Shown here: in pieces, positions 25,766-37,700 of the stretch
Layout: each line of letters starts with the position of its first letter
How positions within the stretch are numbered: position 1 is the stretch's first letter
Assembly (NCBI GenBank): GCA_910586675.1
Contig: CAJUJO010000001.1
Location: 132,591 to 196,590, forward strand
DNA length: 64,000 nt
Direction: 5' to 3'
From: an uncultured Christensenellaceae bacterium
Lineage (GTDB): Bacteria > Bacillota > Clostridia > Christensenellales > Borkfalkiaceae
Translations under genes and position numbers: made by a program
Notes under the pieces: model-generated
What the model saw: the letters and a program-made list of their open reading frames with translations, nothing else
Databases searched by the model: none
Told to the model about the DNA's origin: nothing

Positions 25766-28700
25766 ATGCACAGGTTTTGTTGGAAAAGAGCGTTGACGGT
25801 TATCGCACTCGCGGCGATAGCATGCGTATCTCTGGGGGGGGGTATGCTCGCTGCGCTTCTCGGCGGTTCGTCCGATCGGGGGAGCGTATTTGCGGAAGAG
25901 CCGCCCGTGGCGACGCCCTTCCGCGAGTACACCGCAATCGACTGTGATTACACCCAAGGGTACGACGGAATTTACCGCGGCGTTACCACGGTAAGGGGAT
26001 TAAAAAACAACCTTATCGTACGCGGTACGATCAACCCCGAAGGCAACTTTACCGATTCGGAAACGTTTACGCTTTCCTATGACGAATACGTGATTGTTGC
26101 AGGCGGAGAGGTAAAGGCGGACAATTATATCCTCGCGCCCGGCACGGCGACCGAGCCCTCGATCGCAATCACGCTTTCGTGTGGATCGGCGACGGTCGAT
26201 ATCATGCCCAACGTTCTTGCCGAGCCTCCTAAGGGCGAGGGGGAAATCACCATTTCCATGCCGGCAACCATTACCGACGACCATACGGCGGAATCCCTGC
26301 TTCAATGGAAGAACGAGAAGGGGGAACCGCAGTTTCAGGTAAAGGAAGCGGACGGCACCGTGATTCGCAGCGACCGTTACACCGTTTTCCTTACATATTC
26401 GGGTTCGAGCGCCCTTGTGCAGGTTTCGACGGTGGGAAACAGGCATGCCGAGGCTAAGCCGAACGTAACTTCCGCGCAGCCCGTCGGCGTAGATCTGCGC
26501 CCTCGGAACGGACTCGCGCAGGAAGGCGGTTATTATAAGTGGTATAAAGGCGGGGACGATAAAACCGCATACGATGCGTTCGTAAAGGGAGCGACGCCCG
26601 AAGATATTTTCCGCCAATTGTCCGTAACGGCGATTTATCCCTTCTCCCGCGCTCCGCTTACGCTGCTCTTTAACGAACAGAATCAGCTCTCGGGCGCGAT
26701 CCGCAACGGTAATTCGGTGGAAATTTCCACGACGACCACGCTTGCGACCGAAGAGGCAATCCGTACGGTAGACGTGCGCCTCGGCTCTTATTCGGCTTCT
26801 CTGAGCCTGAACTTTGCGCCCGTTACCGTCGTTAAAATCGACGTGGATACCGCGAAGTTTTTCGCCGCGTTGCCTTCTACGATCAACGCGTACACCGTGC
26901 TCAATCCCGCCAATTTCATAAGCGCCGTTACGCTGTGGGAAAACACGGGGGAGAAAAAAAGCACGGTTATCGCGGACGATATCCTCTTTATCGGTTCTCT
27001 TGCGCCTACGGCGGACGCTATGAAAACTTTGAACAAGGGGGATAAGTATCCTCGCGATATTCAAATTCAGAGCACCGCAAACGAAAGCGTCGTCTCCGAA
27101 AAGATTACAATTGAAAACATTCAGTTTGAAGCTCCTTTGAGCATTTCAAATACGATAAGCTCCACCAATGCAAACAACGGTTTTGCGCCGCAGACCATGC
27201 ACCACGATTTCGATTACAGCGGACTTACGGTGCAATTTACGTACGACGAGGACGGTGAAAATACCGTCGTTGCCAATCTTGAAGATTTTAAGGGATCGGA
27301 ATACCTTGAAACGACGCTTTACACGTCCGAAACTGATTTGACGGCAACGCAAACCGGAGTTGTCGTAACGAAGGAAACCAAACGCGCCCGCATTCGGTTT
27401 AGTTATAACGGGATTGCTACCAATGTTCTTAACGGTACGATAAGCAACGGTCGTCTTACCGTAAACAAAGACCCCGTAGACGTGCCCGAAATCAACACCA
27501 ATGCAGTCATATTCAGCGAAGACTGTAATAAACCGCTGGCGGGTTCTCAGCTAATATACGGCACGAAGGAAGGGCACAATCTTAAAATGTCCGTCGCCGT
27601 TTGCGACGCAGGCGGCACGGCGGTGGAAGATACCGTCGCCTATTACAGCGAGGCGGAAAATAAAATTGTTTTCCGTTCGGGCGGCGCCTTCTTTGTTAAG
27701 GTTTCGCTCGGAACGGATACGGTGAGCGCGGAAGAGTACACGCTCCGTTATGCGGGCACGAGTTCGAGCGTCTCCGTCGATACCGAGGGAAGATACGTAA
27801 CTTATAAAATCACCATCAACAAGGGCACGATCGCCGTCAGCCCCGACCCCATATCGGATGAACTGCACTACGGCGATACGGCGGAACCCGCCGTAAAGGG
27901 GACGGTCGGCGGCATTACCTATAAGCTCGTCAATCAGGAAGGCGGCACCGTGGAAACGGGCTCGCTTGCCGTTCCCTTCAAGTACGTTTATCTGCCTGCG
28001 GACGCGGACAATTACGATCCCGCCGATTATGATTACGAAAGCTATGATGTAACGGGAAAAAGCTTCTGGAATTCTACGGCAAACTGTTTGCATGCGGGCA
28101 AATATCACGTTTACGCTGTAACGAAGTCTACTACGGCTTATCTCGCTTCCAAATCGCGCGCAGGCAAATATGCGGAAATAGAAATTCTCCCCAAGGAGAT
28201 CGACGTTACCGCGCCTACCGAATACGTGTTTACGCGCGGCGCATCCCGCGGAGCTTCCGATTTTATTACGGCAAGAAATTTCGTAACGGGCGATCGGGCA
28301 GAAGCCGTGCTTGCCGTTTACAACAAGGGAACAACGACGGCTTTTACGTCAAAAACGCATAAGGGCGAGTACAACGTTACCGTTTCGATAAATTCCGCTT
28401 TCAAGAGCGATTACGTGCTTAAGGGGAACAAAACCTCTCAGGACGCAACCTTCAAAATCACGCAGCGCGAGTTGGAATTTGCCGCCGCGTGGGCTTCGGG
28501 CTTCACGTACGGCGCTTCGGGCGCGGATCCCAATCCCGGTCATAACGAGAAAGACGCAGCGCACTTCTATGCGCAAGTCAAGCTCGACGGATATTATCCT
28601 TCCGATGCGAGCGGCGAGATCACGGGCGCTAAAATTGACAATACCGATTTCCCGGAATGGGCGATCGGGCATTACGTTGCAAAATACGTAACCGAATACG

Positions 28701-31700
28701 ATCCTACATACCCCGATGAAAAGACGAATGAGGATTATACGCTGCCCGACATCACGGCGCATTTTGAAATCACCGCGGCGGGCATCGTAAAAATCGGAAT
28801 CAGCGGGAACAATTGGAGCACGGCTTCTTCCGGCGGCTCGGTCGGCTCTTACAGCGGCAGCGCCATCGAAACGGCGCTCGACAACTGGGCGGGACTCGGC
28901 ACGAACCTCGCGCCCGACGGAATAACGCCTATTGTAACCGTTACGATCGACGGTGTCCGCCTTGCTCCCGACGAGGCGACGACGTTTACCGTTTCGCATG
29001 ACGGAACGAGCAAGTTTGCCGTAACCGAAGCGGGCGCTTATACCGTTACAATCAGGCTGAATAAAAATTACGTATGGAGTGGCGAGAACAACGCCGACGA
29101 TATCGTATACTACGGCACGGTAAATAAAGCATGGGTAACCGGTTGGTATCTTCCGCTTTCCGATAATAAAAACCTCGTGTATAACGGTGAGGCGCAGGAG
29201 CAGAAGGTAAGATTCATACTGAACAATAACGGCTCGGCAATATGGAATAAGGACGTTCTTAAAATCGTTTCCGTCGTCGGAACGAGCCACGCGGCGGAAA
29301 ATCATACGCTTGCATCGGAAAAAATCGACAATACAAACGGCACGTTCGCAGTTACGTATGCGGGAAACTATACCGTTACCGTTGCGCTTGCGGATAAACT
29401 CAATTACCAATGGTGGACGGGCGATACGGAAGATAAATCGAATATACCGTACACCGTAGACCGTGCTCCGCTCGTCGTACAGTGGGACGGCGCCCACCTC
29501 GGCGCTTATCAGGATCTGTCCTATCCGTTTGTCGAAGGGGCAACCGAACAGCAGATTCCCACACGCGCGCCTTTTGTCGGGTACGAAGCGGACAGGGAGA
29601 ATCTTGCCCTTACGAAATTCGCTATTTATTCCGACGCGGCTTGTACGCAATTAGTCGGCACCAAAGTAACGGCGGCGGGCACCTATTATATCAAAATTAC
29701 CGCATTCGGCGACGCAGGGTCCATAAGCGTTTACAAGAACTACCTTCCGATCGCCGAGAACAGGCTGGAAGATATTTCCATTAAATTCGTAATTTCTTCC
29801 AAGGGGCTTGAAACGCCCGTGCTTACGGGCGGCGGGACTTCCGTTACCGTCGTCTACGGCGACGATTCACACGGCGGAGACGGTTATAAATTCTCCGATT
29901 TCATTTCCAATATCACCCAATTGGTCGATGTGAACAACAACCGTATCGTCATCACGGTTGCGGACAGCGCCGATCTCGAGGGCAACGACCCGTTTATCAA
30001 GAACGTTTACCTCAAAGAGGACGTCGTAACGGCTTACACGGTAAAAATTACCCCCGCAGCCAACTACAAGTGGGAAAGCTTTACTGCGGACGAGCGCGAA
30101 GAGAAGGAGTTCACTATCCTCATTCAGCAGCGCGTCGTCGCGTTCGAGTGGAAGAAGGACGGCACGAGCGGCAACTTCGTCTACGACGGAACGACGAAAT
30201 TTGCGCCCGAAGTCGATTTCAAGAACAAGCTGACGGGCGACGACGTCGAACTTACCGTGAGCGACGGAAGCACGGAGGCGGGCGTACATACTGTGAACGT
30301 TTTCCTTTCGGGCGACCGACAAGACAATTACACGCTGACGGGTGCGGCGACTTCTACGAGCGCTTCCTTCACCGTCAAAAAGCAAGTGCTTGCGGCGCCT
30401 TCGCGCGCTGTAAGCGGAACGCTCACCTATGACGAAAGAATTCAGACGGTCGCATACGGCAGCTGGGCTTCCGTATATAACGGGAAAGTTACGGCAGCCG
30501 TCGTCGGCGTGAACGGTAACGCGGGCGTTCCGGAAGTTTATAAAAATCTCGGAAGCTGCGCGTTCGACAGCGCGAAGGGCGAGCTTACCCTCCTGCATGC
30601 AGGAACTTACACGGTAACGTTTACGCTGAACGAAGAAGCGCGCAAGAACTATTGCTGGACGGCAGGAAAGCAGACGGCGTTTACGGAGGGCGTGGAGACC
30701 GATTGCACGGACAGCGTAATCGTCAACCGCAAAACGCTCACGGCGCCCGCGCTCGGAACGGAGCGCGCACTCGAATGGAACGGCGAGGTTCGCAAGCCCG
30801 CGAACATTCAGTCGGGAAATACCGTGCAGGGCGTGAAGTATTCCGTTTCCTACGGTACATATACGTCCGACGGCGGATTTTCCGAAGCAACTACGCCGGA
30901 GCCCGCAGCGCCCAACCGCAAAACCGTTTACTATGTGAAACTGACGATCGATCCCGACAACAACACCCTCGCGGTAAGCGGTGCGTCGTTCAGTCCGTAC
31001 GACTATGTATGGGAAGAAAACGCCAAGGATAACAACGTAACGGACGCGCCCAGCATGGGTTACGTCAATGCGATTGGCGGCGTATACGGCGGGAACGAAT
31101 ATAACGAAAAGGGCGTTTCCATGATGCTGTGCTACGTTATCACGTTCCGGCAGGTTGGCGCGGACTTCGAGTTCCAGGGCTATACCTTCGGCGATAACGG
31201 ATATCTGAACGGCGAAGGGGACGCTTCGCGTACCTTCCTGCCTTCTGGGGAGTTGAAATTCAATGACCTTGTGGCAGGCAACGGATATAAGCTCTTTTAT
31301 AAGCAGTCTTCGCTGGACATCTATAAAGATACGCTTTCCGCAATCGAGGCGGCGAATCCTACCGTTACGGTGGTATTCCGAACGGGCAATTCGGAAAAAT
31401 CTCCCGAGGTCTCGGCAGAAAATCTCGTAAACGGCTTGCCTTGGAATAACGGCACCTATTATGCGCACATCGCGGTTGGCTTTAAGGACAGCGACAACCT
31501 GAATAATTTTTCGGGCGCGGTGGAATTCACCGTCGCACAGCGCCGTGTGAGCGTGGAATGGAGCGAGGCGGCAAGCGCTGTATATAACGGCAATGAGCAG
31601 ACGCGCGGTACGACGGTTACCAACGTTTATAAAAAGGATAAAACAGTCGTAACATCCGCAGAAATTCCCGAACTCACCGTCGATAAAGTTACGAACGTTA

Positions 31701-34700
31701 AGTATACGGGCGGCACCGTCGCGGCGCATATCGTCAATATCACGGGCGTTAACGACGGCAACTATACGGTGGAGGGCTTGACGAACAAGTCGGCTCCCTT
31801 CACCATCACCCCGAAGGAAATCGCCGTTATCGGAACGGACGTTGCGGGGCACGTATACGGCGACGCGATTACGGATAGAGAAAGGGCGTTTACTTTGGCG
31901 AGCGGCTACGTCTTCTGCGACGGTGGAACGTATATCCGCGTCAGAATTCTGAAAGCGGACGGTACGGAAGTAACCGCGCTCGACGGCGTGGGAGGAACGT
32001 ATCGCGTCGTTCCCGAGCTCATTTATGCGCAGGGTAACTATACGTTGACAAATGCGGACGGAGAAAGCCTTGTAACCGAGGGAACGTTTACCGTCGTCAA
32101 GCGCGAAATCACCGTGAGCATCGGCAAGGATACCAATGGCGATACGTTGGCGACCTCCGCATACGGCGCGACGCCCGTTGACGTAGACGCAAAGGGAATT
32201 TGGGTCGCTACGGTTAACAACGGCGCGAACGCGGGCAGCACGGTCGGCATTCCCGCAGGCGAAACGGCAAAGGTGTTTACGCTCTCCGCTCAAGTAGACG
32301 CTACGTCGCCCGTCAGCACGGATAAGCGTAAGTACTATATTACTTGCACGGATAAAAACGATACAAATTATACCGTAACTTTCTTGGAAAATACGTGGGA
32401 GTATGTTATCACGCCCGCCGCAATCACGAACGTTGCGGTCAGCGGCTATCGGCATAAGTACGACGCGGCGGCGCACGATATCCTTTCCGTAAGCGCGACT
32501 GCGGTGGGCGGCATGCGGCTCGACTGGTATTACAGCGAGGACGGCGAGAGTTGGACGCCCTACAAAGTGGGCGACGGCGCTGCAAAAACGAAAATCCGCA
32601 ACGTGGCGAAGTTCAAATATTACGTAAAGGTTACCGCGGATAACCACGCCGATTATATCTATCGTACGGGCAGCGACGAAAAGACCGAGGTAACGGTCGA
32701 AGTAACGCAGGAGACGCTCACCGTTTCGGTGAATCTGTCTATTGTCTTCGGCGAGGTCGGACCCGATAAGTACAGCGGCACGGATAACGTTTGGTATCAG
32801 GAGGGTATTGCCAATCTCCGTACGGAAAGCAGCATTTACACCGTTACGGGCTTTGCGGGCGCGGACGACGGCGCGGCGGAACGCGAGCTGTTCTATAAGA
32901 AGTCTGCCGACGGAGCCTTCGTTGATTTCTACGGTTTGGACGGCAAGTTCTCCTACGCATATAAGGACGGCGCAAATACGTACGCGCAGGGGAAGCCTAA
33001 GGGGACTTATATCCTCGCCTTCGTGATTCCCGCGTCGGACGGATTAAATTGCGGCAACTATCGGTTTGTAGGCGCGGACGGCGCGCTTACGGTCAACCCG
33101 CTTCCCGTCGTCGTCGCAATCGACGACTATACGGCGAAGTTCAATCAGCCCGATCCGCCCGTGCCCGACGTGGCGAGCGTCGTAACGGAGCGTAAGTCTT
33201 CGTACGACCGTACGAGCGTGATTACTTATACGATTCCCAAGTCTATCGTTACGATAACCAATCCCGCGCTTACCTCTTATAACGGCGCTACGACCAATAA
33301 GGCGGACACGTACGACATTACGATTACGCTGAACGACGACAACTACGTGCTCGACGGTGAGGCTGAAAACGGCGGCTATAAAACGGCGCATTACGTAATT
33401 GCGCGGGCGGCGAACGAAATCACGTCCGCCGCAAAGGACGGCTTGTTTACGCAGGCTTATTCTACGACGAACGTCAATGAAGTTTCCGAAGAGGCGTGGA
33501 TTTACGGAAATTTTGACGCAACATCCGCGCCCGACGGTTATTCTTCTACGGGCAAACAGGCGCTCAACGATTTTGCAATGCTCTGCAACGAGAATGCGCT
33601 CGCCGTTACCCTGTATAGGGGTTCGAGCGGCACGGAAGTGCTTGGAGAAGTTCTTACGATTGCCGCGGGAACGAGCGGAGAAGCGGCAACCGCGCAGATC
33701 AAGGAGTGGTTTGAAGCCATCTACAACGGCGGCGCGTTTGGCGCGGGCGAATACCGCGTTTCCTATCATATGGATCAAACGGAGAACTACGAGGCGTTCG
33801 AGCTTAGCTTCTACTTCAAGGTTGGCAAGAGGACGCTTACAATTACGCCTACAAACTTCTCCGTCGAATACGGCACTGCGCTTCCCGCGGTTACGGAAGG
33901 GCTTCACAGCAACAATTATCCCTTCACGCATACGGCGCTCGTTCAGAACGGGTTCGGCGCGGATAAAGCGGTCGACGCGCTCGGAGACATCGTTACCTTC
34001 GAGCTGTTCTCCGCATACGTTTACAATACCTACGAGAACGGTTCCGTCGGTACGTACGCCGTTTCCGAACAGGACGTTCAGCATAAATCGCTGTGGGATA
34101 ATTATGCCGTAACGTTCGGGGAGGGAACGCTCACCGTTATGCCCCGCGCGATCACGGTAGCGATCATCGACCAGACGCATCACTATAATCTTATCGGCGC
34201 TTATGATACGTTGTCGCAGTCGTATCAGACGGAAGCGGTCGAAACGTATCAATTCAGACTGACGGAAGGCGCATTCGCTGCGCAGGACGTTGCGGAAGCG
34301 CAGGATAACTGGAACGCGGAAGGCGGCGTGGCGTTTACCGCGCAGAAGGTATTCTTGCTCGTATCCGACGCGCTTAAACACGGCGCGGACGCAAAGACCA
34401 ACACCGTCAAAAAATATCCCGTCTATCTCGCGGCGAATCAAATCGGCGCGAAGGGCGAAGCCAACTACACGATCACGTTGCAGAGCCCGAGCTACATCGG
34501 AAACGAGGGGATCCCCGCGGACGCGCTCGCAGGCGGCAAAGCGGGCACGCACGAAATTAAAAAGGCGCAAATCCATATCGCCGTGGAAGGCCCCTTCAAA
34601 ACGTTCGAGGACGGGGAATACAAAGACCCGTATAACAGAACAGAAGGGGGAGATCTCGAACCGGACGCGAAGCAGTATGACGGTAATTTCAAGTATTACC

Positions 34701-37700
34701 GCGCGGCCACCAGGCTTCCCGACGGCGTAAACGTCGCCATCTCCTCGCACTATTACGGTTGGTCGGACGGCGGTTACAATACCGACCTCGGCACGGCGGC
34801 GCCCAAGAACGCAGGCTCTTACGAGGTTCGCTTCGAGACCAGCGATACGGTTAACTACGAATCGGCAACGGCATCCCAGACCTTCGCAATCGCGGCGAGA
34901 ACGTTTATCGTCAAAACGCCTACGGTTACCAACAACAACGCAGCCGTAAACGGCGCGCCCGTGTTCAACGGCGCGGCATATACCTATGCGATCGAATTCG
35001 ACAACTTTGTGGAAGGCGAGCAGCTCAACGTAACCCTCGGCGTTAAAACGACGTTGAAAAAGGAGGGGCCGGATAAAGACGCCTTCCTTATCGGCGACGG
35101 CGCGCTTACCGATACCGGCAAGGGCTACATGTACACGGCGACCAACGCGGGGAAATACGAAGTTACGATCACGCTCCAAGACGGTACGGACGGTAACGCA
35201 TTCCTTGCTTCCAACTACCGTTGGTACAATGTGAGTACGGGTAATAATGAGAATTCTTACACGTTCACGCTCGACATCGGTTTGCAGGGGCTCGCCGTTT
35301 CCGCTACCGCGGCGACGGTGCAGTACGGCGACGAACTTTCGGATAGCTCCTTCAAGGGATACCGCCCGATTTACCTCATCGGCGGCGTGGACGTGGAAAA
35401 GGCGGACTCGGCGGCGAAAGCGCTGTTCGATCAAGAGCTTGCCAAAGGCAACGTAACGCTTCCCTTCGCGCTGGGAACCTTCACCAAGGACGAAGCGCTG
35501 TTCGAGTCCGACTATACGGTCAAGACTTCGAGCTGGGCGCAGAAGACGTACAATTTGAGGCTTAAGCTCGAAAAACTTACCGCATACAACTTTGACATCG
35601 TGGACGGCGTTACCGCCCGCCTTACGGTTGTCGCGCGCAAAATAGAGATTACCGTTAAGGGTTACGGCGACGGACTGACGGACGTTTCCTGCACATACGA
35701 CGGGCAGAGTGCGAACCACAACAACTGTTTGCAGACCTTTCTCAATACGTACGCAAACCGCGCGAAGATGCTTTCCGTAACGAATGGAGCGATCGCGGCG
35801 GACAACGCGCCGAGCGATTATAGCAGCTTCAATCCGCTGATGGCGGTCGATCTCGCCGTTTCGACGGATGTGCGCAACGCTTCGTCGATTCCCGTACGCC
35901 CGACCAAAAAGACGACGGGCTACGATATGTACGACATTACCTTCCGCAACGCGAAGGGAGACGAGATTTCCGCTACAACGGCGGACACGGAACTCCTTCC
36001 CACGTACGAGATCCTGAAAAAGCAATTGACCGTGCGCGTAGGCTACTACGATAACGGAACCTTCAGGCAGGAAATTACTGTTCCCTACGGCTCTGCGCTT
36101 ACCTTCGGTTCGACGGGGAATTATATGCTCCGTTGGGAGGGCTTCGTCAACGAGGGCGAAGGAACGGTCAACGGCCCCGATAAGGCGTCGAGCAACAACG
36201 TGCGCATTTCCGAATGCACCGTGCTTACGGCGGACGGTACGGCGTACGCGGCTTGGAAGAGCAACGCGGGCAGTACGTTTACCGTAACGCCCGTCCTTAC
36301 GGAAGGGAGCAAGACCCTTGAATTCGATAACTACTCCATTACGCTGGATACGGCAACGCTTACGGTAGATAAACTCAACGTTACGGCTGTCGCCGGAGAA
36401 GTAACGTATACGGAAAAGACGGACGAAAACGGCATCGTATACAACGGCGGCATATCGGGAATCGAGCACGAAATTTCGCTTACCTTCGCGGGGGTGGAAA
36501 ACGAGTTGACGAAGGACGCATCGTCTTTCGTATATCAGACGGTGTATGATACGACGGGAAGCGACGCGGACGGGGCGCAGAAGGCTCCTACCAAGGTCGG
36601 CAGTTATTCCGCTTGGGTTACGCTCGATCGGAACGGGAACTATCGCTTCCAAGGCGTTGCGGACGGAGTGTCTCAGAAATTCACGCACGTCGTCAAGCAA
36701 AAGGATTTCTCGCTTGACTGGACGCACAGCGGATTTGCGCTCGACGCGGAACATCCTTCGGCAAGCAACACTGCGAATTACATCAGCTCGATGATGACGA
36801 TCGTTTCGTTTAACCATCAGAGCGGCGGCGCCTCGACGGATATTCTCGGCGCGGGCTATCATACGATTACGCCCGATAAGCAGTTGGATATTACGGTAAC
36901 GGGGCTCGGCAGCTACGAGCTGACCGTGGAATTTACGGAAGCCGCGAAGAGAAATTATTATTGGCATGAGGACGACAAGGCGGCTCGCCGTTCCATCACC
37001 TTTACGGTGGCAAGCTCGGATAAAGCCGTTACCCTTACGATTACGGCGGAGGACAGGGAATATCTTACCGTTTCCGATCCGACTTACGAATTGAAGAACG
37101 CCTTCGGCAATAAGTTCGAAGCCGTCATTACGTACACTTACGTTTCCGTTGAAGAAGGTAAGTTCGGCACGACGAGCGGCGCGCTTACGGCCGATCAGGT
37201 ACAGGGGCTCAGCTTTACGGGCGCCGTTCCGCAGAACGCGGGCTGGTACGTCGTATGCGGATCGTACGGCGGCAGCAGCGAATATCTGCCGGCGCGCGCG
37301 TATTACTGCTTCCAAATCACCAAGAAGTCGGTCGGAAAGGACGATATCTCCTTTACGACGACGGATACCGTCTATACGGGTATGCAGCTTTCCGCAACGG
37401 TCGGGTACGATACGCGGGTCGTATACGTAACATCGTTCGACGGCGAAGGCTATGCGCCCAATGCGGCGGGCTCCTCGCTTCGTGCAACGAATGCGGGCAA
37501 TTACAAAATTGTGCTCGGTTTGCGCGACGCGGGCAACTACGCATGGGATCCCGCGCTCGACAGGACGGAGGGCTTTGAAGTTACCTTCGGGGAGGACGAC
37601 GAAATCATCTCCGTCGGTTTGACCTGGAAGGTGGATAAGGCTTCGGATAACGTAATTATCTGGGACGAACACAACGTATACAGCATTACGTACGGCGAAA